Position numbers and translations under genes: made by a program. This document shows positions 58,999 through 64,000 of a stretch of 64,000 nt of DNA, in pieces. Under the pieces are notes generated by a model. That model was not told where the DNA came from, searched no databases, and saw only the letters and a list, made by a program, of their open reading frames with translations. Source of the stretch: Phragmites australis (Eukaryota > Streptophyta > Magnoliopsida > Poales > Poaceae); the NCBI RefSeq assembly GCF_958298935.1, contig NC_084930.1, positions 29,920,001-29,984,000 of the forward strand. Direction: 5' to 3'. Position 1 is the first letter of the stretch. Each line of letters begins with the position of its first letter.

Positions 58999-59379
58999 GG
59001 TAGGATAGCAGTTGGTGGCAAATTGCTATCAATTGTACGTGGCTCAGTCCGTGCGGGAGCTGTGCGCAGAGCGAGGAGGGGAGCCTTGGAGGCATAGGTG
59101 GAAAGGCTACTGGCAACGACGGCAATAGCTGTCAGGGGCTCAGGCGCATGGAGAGCAGAAAGAGGAGTTTGGCATGGCGCGCATGGTGAGAATAGGAAGA
59201 AGGGGTGCAGGCCGGCTGGCACGTGCAGGTCGTGCAAAGGAAAAAGAGAAGGAAAGGGCGAGTGTACTGGGAGGTGGGCTGGGCCAGATGGGACAGGAAA
59301 GAAGAGAGAGATTGAGAGAATGGGCCGACCGGCTTGAGCCCATGATAAGGAGAAAAAAGAGAAAGGTTTTGAAAATGAT

Positions 59380-60330
59380 TTGAACATAATCATAATGCTT
59401 GATTAACTCTAACCACCTTCTTTTCCCCAAGTTCAAGTCCGGTTGAGTGAAGATGTATTTTAGGCTCTTATGATATTTTTAAATTTCATATTCTTTTTCA
59501 ATCAAGTAGTGCCTGCAAATCTTGAGACCGTGCACTATTGCTGCTAACTCCAAGTCATGGGTCGGGTAGGTCTGCTCATGGGGTTTGAGCTATTGAGAGG
59601 CATATGCTACTACCCTATTATCTTGTATTAGAACACATCCTAGACCTCGCCTTGATGAATCACAATAAACTACAAAGTCTTGGTGGATGTTGGTAAGACA
59701 AGCACTGGGGCAGTTGTCAGCTTACTCTTTAATTCATGAAAACTCTTTTCACATGACTGTGTCCATTCAAACTTCTTTTCTTTCTTGAGTAGCTCGGTCA
59801 TAGGTCTGGCTATCTTGGAGAGTCCTTCAGTGAATTGGCGGTATTACTCCGCTAATCCAAGAAAGCTTATGATCTTAGACACATTGGCTGGTTGCGGTCA
59901 GTGAGCGAATTCTTCTACCTTCTCAGGGTGTACAATAACTCCTTCTACTGTTAGGATATGGCTAAGGAAGGCAACATTCTCTAGCAAAAATTCACACTTA
60001 CTAAACTTGGCATACAGTTTATGAGCTCTGAGTTTCTCTAGAATTGCTCTTAGATATTGTTCATGCTCTTGAAACTTTTAAGAATAGATCAATATGTCAT
60101 CAATGAAGACTACGATAAAATAGTCTAATTATTCCACAAACACCTTATTAATGAGGTCCATGAAGTGTGCAGGTGCATTGGTTAAGCCGAAAGACATGAC
60201 TGTGAACTTGTATTGTTCATATCTGGTTACAAAATTGTTTTTGGGACGTTTGCCTCTCTTATTTTTAGTTGGTAATAGCTTGATCTTAAGTCGATCTTGG
60301 AGAAATACTTGGCTCATTTCAGCTAATCAA
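59380..60330 (-). pseudogene. RT palm/thumb and RNase H start of the Del/Tekay-like element
   Basis: Minus-strand frames: [14 protein letters not shown] (about 60,310-60,270), [20 protein letters not shown] (60,235-60,175), a connection region, and RNase H (IVHGLKICRHYL, KSLKYIFTQPDLN, RRWLELIKHYDY) ending at about 59,380. Stops and one frameshift near 60,275. This is the continuation of the block at 62,755-63,509 across the hAT-like insertion. Confidence 0.85.
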
Positions 60331-60333
60331 AAG

Positions 60334-62752
60334 AGGGCTGGCAACGGGGCGGGACGGGTCGGGGCCCCACAAGTTTTAGACCCGGTGGGGATATATAACA
60401 CCCCGACGACCAAAACAAGCTCGAAATGTCACTTAGGCCAACCTACAAATCTGCCGAAAGCTAAGGAAAAATTTCGACAGCACCTCCCCTGAAAGTGGGA
60501 GTATAACAGGCAACAACAAACCAGGCAGAACAGATATAGAATATCACACTAGCAAAATTAAGATCCTAACAAACGAGGTACAAGCCTCGACCAAACCACT
60601 GAATCACCATCAAACTCACTATATATACCTTACAGGGCAAAAGACAATATCTGACAGGGCATCAAGTTTAGCCAAAAAAAAAGGTGAACGTGCAGGCGAC
60701 GTGTAACTAACCATCCCGCAAGCGATTGACACCTCAAAAGGAACCTGGAAAGAAAACACGGGTGAGATTCGAAAATCTCAGCAAGTGAAAGGTACTTTAA
60801 CAAAAAGCTATTTAGCCACAGTTGAATGTGCTAACAATTCTAAATAGAAACTAATAATGAAACAGACCGCCAACACTAGGAGAAAACAATTATGACTAAG
60901 CAAGTCCAACGATAACATTAAACATTTTAACAATCGGTTGGTATAAGCCTTCAGAGCTTCATATATATCTATATACAAGCTAACTAAAGGAAATAAGATT
61001 TGATGCGAATGATTCATTGAATTTCATAAGAAGACATAACCATGCACATGATATGCTCTCCTCACCCTTACCCCTCCTCGGGTGACATACGGTACTGTAC
61101 TGGTACGGTCGTGGCCAGAAGACGACGACAAACTTCCAATGCATGAGATGTATATGTATGACGTGCTTCAAGCATAACCAACATAACTCCCGAAAAATGC
61201 TTGAGACTTAAAAACATTGCATAAAACAATAATGAACAACTGCAGAATGGCATATCGTACTTACTGCACTTCATAAATCAATCATCGAGTAAACTTCTGG
61301 AAAAGTAAACAACATAGTAACCAGCTCATAATCAGTTATTCAGATCAGATGAATGCATTGTAATTAAAGAATATAGGCAACCCAATAATAGATGAAAGCG
61401 TAGTCATACAATACATTCACTTGCCTTTACCGACGATGAAGCCGGGCGCTAGTCGTGACGTGAGGTCACACCACCGAGAAATCACCTTCGAAGGATTGAC
61501 GAATCCGACAAAATTACGAAATTTCCAACTTTTCCTTTTTTCTTCCTTTTTCTTCTTTTTTTTTCTTCCTGGCTGCTTTGCTCGGCCGGCTTGCTTGCTT
61601 ACTTCTTCACGGCGGCTGGCGCAGAGCGAGCGCGACAGCACGCACGACGGAGCGACGCGGTGGCCCGGCGCGACGGCGGCGCAGGCTCGCGGCGCGCGCA
61701 GCAGCGGCGACGGCGTACGGCAGCGGCGCGCGCACGTAGCAGCAGCGACGGCAGCGCAGGCGCGCAGCGCAGCGGCGAGGCGCAGGCCGGTCAGGCGGAG
61801 GCGACAGTGGCCGGCAGCGCGCAGCAACCAGCGGCCGGCGCGGCGGACGGCAGCGTACAACGCGAGGAACTCGGCAAGCAGCGTGCTCAGCAACGAGGAG
61901 AGAGAGAGAGAAAGGAAAATGGTGGAGACGTCTGGATGGATCGGCCGGTACTTATCTTCTTTCTTTTTTTTATTTTTTTAAAAAAACAACGAACAGTTTA
62001 AATTTATTGGACTTGCTACGGGTCACAAAGTACCCGAAACGGACATATGAATAGCAAAATGGGTTCGTCTCGACGAGATGAACGCAACTATGGTCTCCGA
62101 TCGTCCATACGAGCCACGGATCAAAAAGTCAAATTCCGGTCAAATCTCTCTCTTTTTTTTTCTAAATTTTTTTTGGTATTACAGGATAGGGGCGGGGTTA
62201 CATTTTCGCTTGTGGGGGTCGCAAGTGATGTCCCCGATTGCGGGTTGGGTTAGGGTCAGGGGTAGATTGTCGCTCGTGGGCCTCGATGGGCGCTTGAAAA
62301 GCCCATGCCACCCGCTGGGCCCAACCATCGCCCGCACGCACCCCATGCCACCTCCCAACAGCACGGCGCATCCTCCTTGGCTTTGGCCATCGCTCGCCCG
62401 TGCCCCAGGCCGCATCCAATCGGTGTGCCATGCCCCCCTCGGCTCTGGTCGCCATGTGTCGTGCCCCAAGTCACCTGCTCCTGGCGCATCGTGCCATCCT
62501 CGGCTCTAGCCACCGCTAGCCCATAGTTCGCCCCCCTCCCACGCCCGCCTCCCAGTCGTCGCCTGCCCTCACCCACCTCCCGGTTGCCACTCACAGGTCC
62601 TCGGGCGGGATTTGGGTCCCCGTCGGGTTCAGGGCCAAGGGTGATTTTGCACTTGTTATGCGTATCGGGTCCGGGTTGGGTTTTTCGATTCGGGTTTCAG
62701 GTTAGGTGCGTTCTTACTGCACTTAGCCCTGGCACGCCCCGTTGCCAGGCCT
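60334..62752. mobile_element. hAT-like non-autonomous element, containing a solo LTR
   Basis: Ends are inverted repeats: AGGGCTGGCAACGGGGCG at 60,334-60,351 and its complement at 62,735-62,752, identical at 17 of 18 positions. The start GGGCTGGCAACGGG is typical of grass hAT-type non-autonomous elements. It splits gypsy RT between the codons for PRID-D and the DQLK segment. The eight-base flanks do not match, so the target duplication is lost or mutated. Without the nested LTR it is about 620 bp and GC-rich, with no transposase. Confidence 0.7.
60394..62183 (-). mobile_element. Solo gypsy LTR (1,790 bp) with TSD GGATA, inside the hAT-like element
   Basis: On the minus strand begins TGTAATACC and ends GGTCGTCGGGGTGTTATA, the usual Del/Tekay-like ends except that the final CA is TA. 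GGATA lies directly on both sides (60,389-60,393 and 62,184-62,188). No internal domains remain. The GC-rich stretch at 61,610-61,890 and its long overlapping ORFs belong to the LTR and are not genes. Confidence 0.9.
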
Positions 62753-62754
62753 AC

Positions 62755-63509
62755 ACATGTCATCTATTCTTGGTAAGGGGTGCCTATTCTTGATGGTTAC
62801 GTCATTTATGGATCGGTAGTCCACACACATCCTCATGCTTCCATATTTTTTTCTTAATGAAGAGAACCAATGATTCCCAAGGTGACGAACTGGGTCTAAC
62901 GTATCCCTTCTGCCGGAGTTCCCTCAATTGTTCCTTCATCTCGACTATCTCTCTGGTTACCATGCGATAATGCCTCTTGTCTATAGGGGCCATGCCAGGT
63001 ATGAGTTCAATGATGAACTCAATATCCCGGTCTAGGGGTATTCCATGTAATTCCTCCGGAAAGACATCTGGATACTCATTCACCATTGATACCTCTTCTA
63101 GGGTCTTAGCCTCTAGATTATACACCATGGGGTCTGGCTTACCCCTAAGGGTATGACACGTTATTCGTGTCCCTTCATGATTGGTTAGGGTCACTATCCT
63201 AGCTGCACAGGCTATGGTGCCATCATGTTGAGTTAACCAGTCCATCCAAAGGATTACATATATCCCTTTGGATTTAAGTACCAGTAGGTCCGTTAGGAAT
63301 ACTAACCCACTTAGAGTGATCCTTACCCAAGAGCACCCCAATTGACACTTAATGTCAGCTTCGGGTGATTTGGTTACCAGGGGTTTTTTAAGTAATATTG
63401 TAGGTATAGCATGTTGTGACACAAAACTTGATGATATGAAAGAGTATGATGCTCCAGAATCAAACAATATTGTTGCAAGTATTGATTCAACTAAAAGCTC
63501 ACTAAGCAC
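62755..63509 (-). pseudogene. Aspartic protease and RT start of the Del/Tekay-like element
   Basis: The minus-strand frame begins in the gag-protease linker, then retropepsin with FDSGASYSFISSSFV (active-site DSG), GIYVILWMDWLTQHDG, the pre-RT segment EYPDVFPEELHGIPLDR and RT motifs [20 protein letters not shown] and [15 protein letters not shown] single-base shift occurs near 62,850 (KKK then WKHEDV). Ends at PRIDD at the hAT-like insertion. Adjoins an LTR fragment 34 bp upstream, showing loss of gag. Confidence 0.88.
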
Positions 63510-63542
63510 AACTCATAATGCATCCTTAACTTCTTGTGCGTG

Positions 63543-64000
63543 AATATCTCCACAATAAGCCTGCCACATATGCAGCACTTAAACTCTCAAGGCATTCTCG
63601 TCGAGACCCTGATTTGGTCCAACTCTAACAGATTATCTCTTATTAACATTATCTGATAAGCCTTCCCATCCCAACAACTCACACAACACCAAGTCACAAT
63701 TTTCACACATTTCGCAACACTAATTAATATTAAGCATGAAGTGACAATAAGGTACATAATCCTAAGCATACTAGTAACAAGGTTTTCGTCTAGCATAATA
63801 AAAGTTATCGAGACGTTTGTCCTAGAGTTACCAAGGTTATATCCATGTCAAAAGCAATCAGTCTGGCTATTCTAATTAGGACATACTAGCTAAACATTTT
63901 AAATTATACCGATAAATAATATTTTATGCAATTATCTGGTAAAAAAGGCTGCTATGGGTTGTGGTGATAAAATCTGGGTTCAAAATGATCAACGAGGGAA
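63543..64000 (-). repeat. 5' LTR fragment of the Del/Tekay-like element
   Basis: Aligns with 55,180-55,640 with few gaps. Shared blocks include ACTTAAACTCTCAAGGCAT, TTTTCGTCTAGCATAATAAA and TGCTGATAAATAATATT-like. It begins abruptly next to protease coding sequence, so an internal deletion removed the rest of the LTR and gag. It continues beyond the window. Confidence 0.75.

Larger units (their letters stand above)
54210..59370 (-). repeat. 3' LTR of the Del/Tekay-like element, interrupted by a solo Copia LTR
   Basis: Without the 2.19-kb insertion the LTR is about 3 kb, a usual size for this lineage. Contains the minus-strand TATA near 58,790 and GC-rich leader-like sequence after it. RT/RNase H coding ends at about 59,380, where the LTR begins without an intervening integrase. 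Confidence 0.65.
54210..64000 (-). mobile_element. Del/Tekay-like gypsy element, deleted and with nested insertions, running off the window
   Basis: Minus-strand order: part of a 5' LTR (64,000-63,543), directly joined to protease and RT start (63,509-62,755), hAT-like insertion, RT remainder and RNase H start (60,330-59,380), then directly the 3' LTR (about 59,370-54,210, interrupted by a Copia LTR). Gag, the rest of the 5' LTR, most of RNase H and integrase are deleted. The stretch 55,180-55,640 matches 63,543-64,000 closely in sequence and order, which identifies the two LTR parts. TATATAAAGG on the minus strand near 58,789-58,798 is the LTR promoter. The low-coordinate boundary is approximate. 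Confidence 0.75.

Noticed and set aside
61417..62001. Overlapping A/R-rich ORFs of 136-186 codons on both strands
   Set aside because: They lie wholly inside the solo gypsy LTR with a GC-rich low-complexity core; no domain is present.

Overview
This is nuclear DNA of a flowering plant, almost certainly a grass (Poaceae). Host genes have GC-rich first exons with GT-AG introns, the encoded families are plant families (PLS-type PPR, EXORDIUM-like, LRR receptor kinase), and the space between genes is packed with nested LTR retrotransposons, a CACTA transposon, MITEs and a LINE remnant of types common in grass genomes. I cannot name the species. No prokaryotic, CRISPR or phage-like system is present.

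Layout. 1-3.1 kb: two tandem LTRs of one retrotransposon, each with an array of short hairpin-forming repeats. 3.1-5.3 kb: a Del/Tekay-like gypsy LTR (minus). 5.96-6.93 kb: a minisatellite of about nine 108-bp units. 7.1-9.6 kb: a short LTR followed by a broken LRR receptor-kinase gene split by two MITEs. 10.2-14.4 kb: an intact six-exon gene for nuclear poly(A)-binding protein (PABN), with a gypsy fragment in its large third intron. 15.1-22.4 kb: a decayed Tat-type gypsy element (minus) with both LTRs, no integrase, and an F-box/DUF295 pseudogene inside it. 22.6-23.8 kb: an intact five-exon ARF-family GTPase (minus). 24.27 kb: a tRNA-Asp(GTC)-like gene. 25.0-25.5 kb: a three-exon terminus of an unrecognised minus-strand gene. 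26.1-28.2 kb: a two-exon PPR gene (minus). 29.8-33.3 kb: PTPA, the PP2A activator (minus), whose last three codons lie across a 2.3-kb intron. 34.5-35.5 and 38.7-39.7 kb: two EXORDIUM-like genes (minus) separated by a LINE remnant.

40.9-51.8 kb is a 10.9-kb CACTA element with related terminal sequences, a TTC target duplication, a decayed TNP2-type transposase and a decayed second ORF. 51.9-54.2 kb holds repeats and one unexplained 279-codon ORF. From 54.2 kb to the end lies a Del/Tekay-like gypsy element (minus). It is interrupted by a solo Copia LTR (56,232-58,413, TSD ACTCA) and by a hAT-like element (60,334-62,752), which itself contains a solo gypsy LTR (60,394-62,183, TSD GGATA).

The host genes are independent housekeeping or organellar genes, not an operon or cluster, apart from the related EXORDIUM-like pair. 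The most informative observations are the nested-insertion order, the PTPA terminal exon, the F-box pseudogene whose tryptophan codons became stops, the internal terminal-type repeats in the CACTA element, and the orphan exon chain at 25 kb. Exon joins and start sites were worked out by hand from splice consensus and reading frame. TE family names come from structure and motif memory, not database searches.
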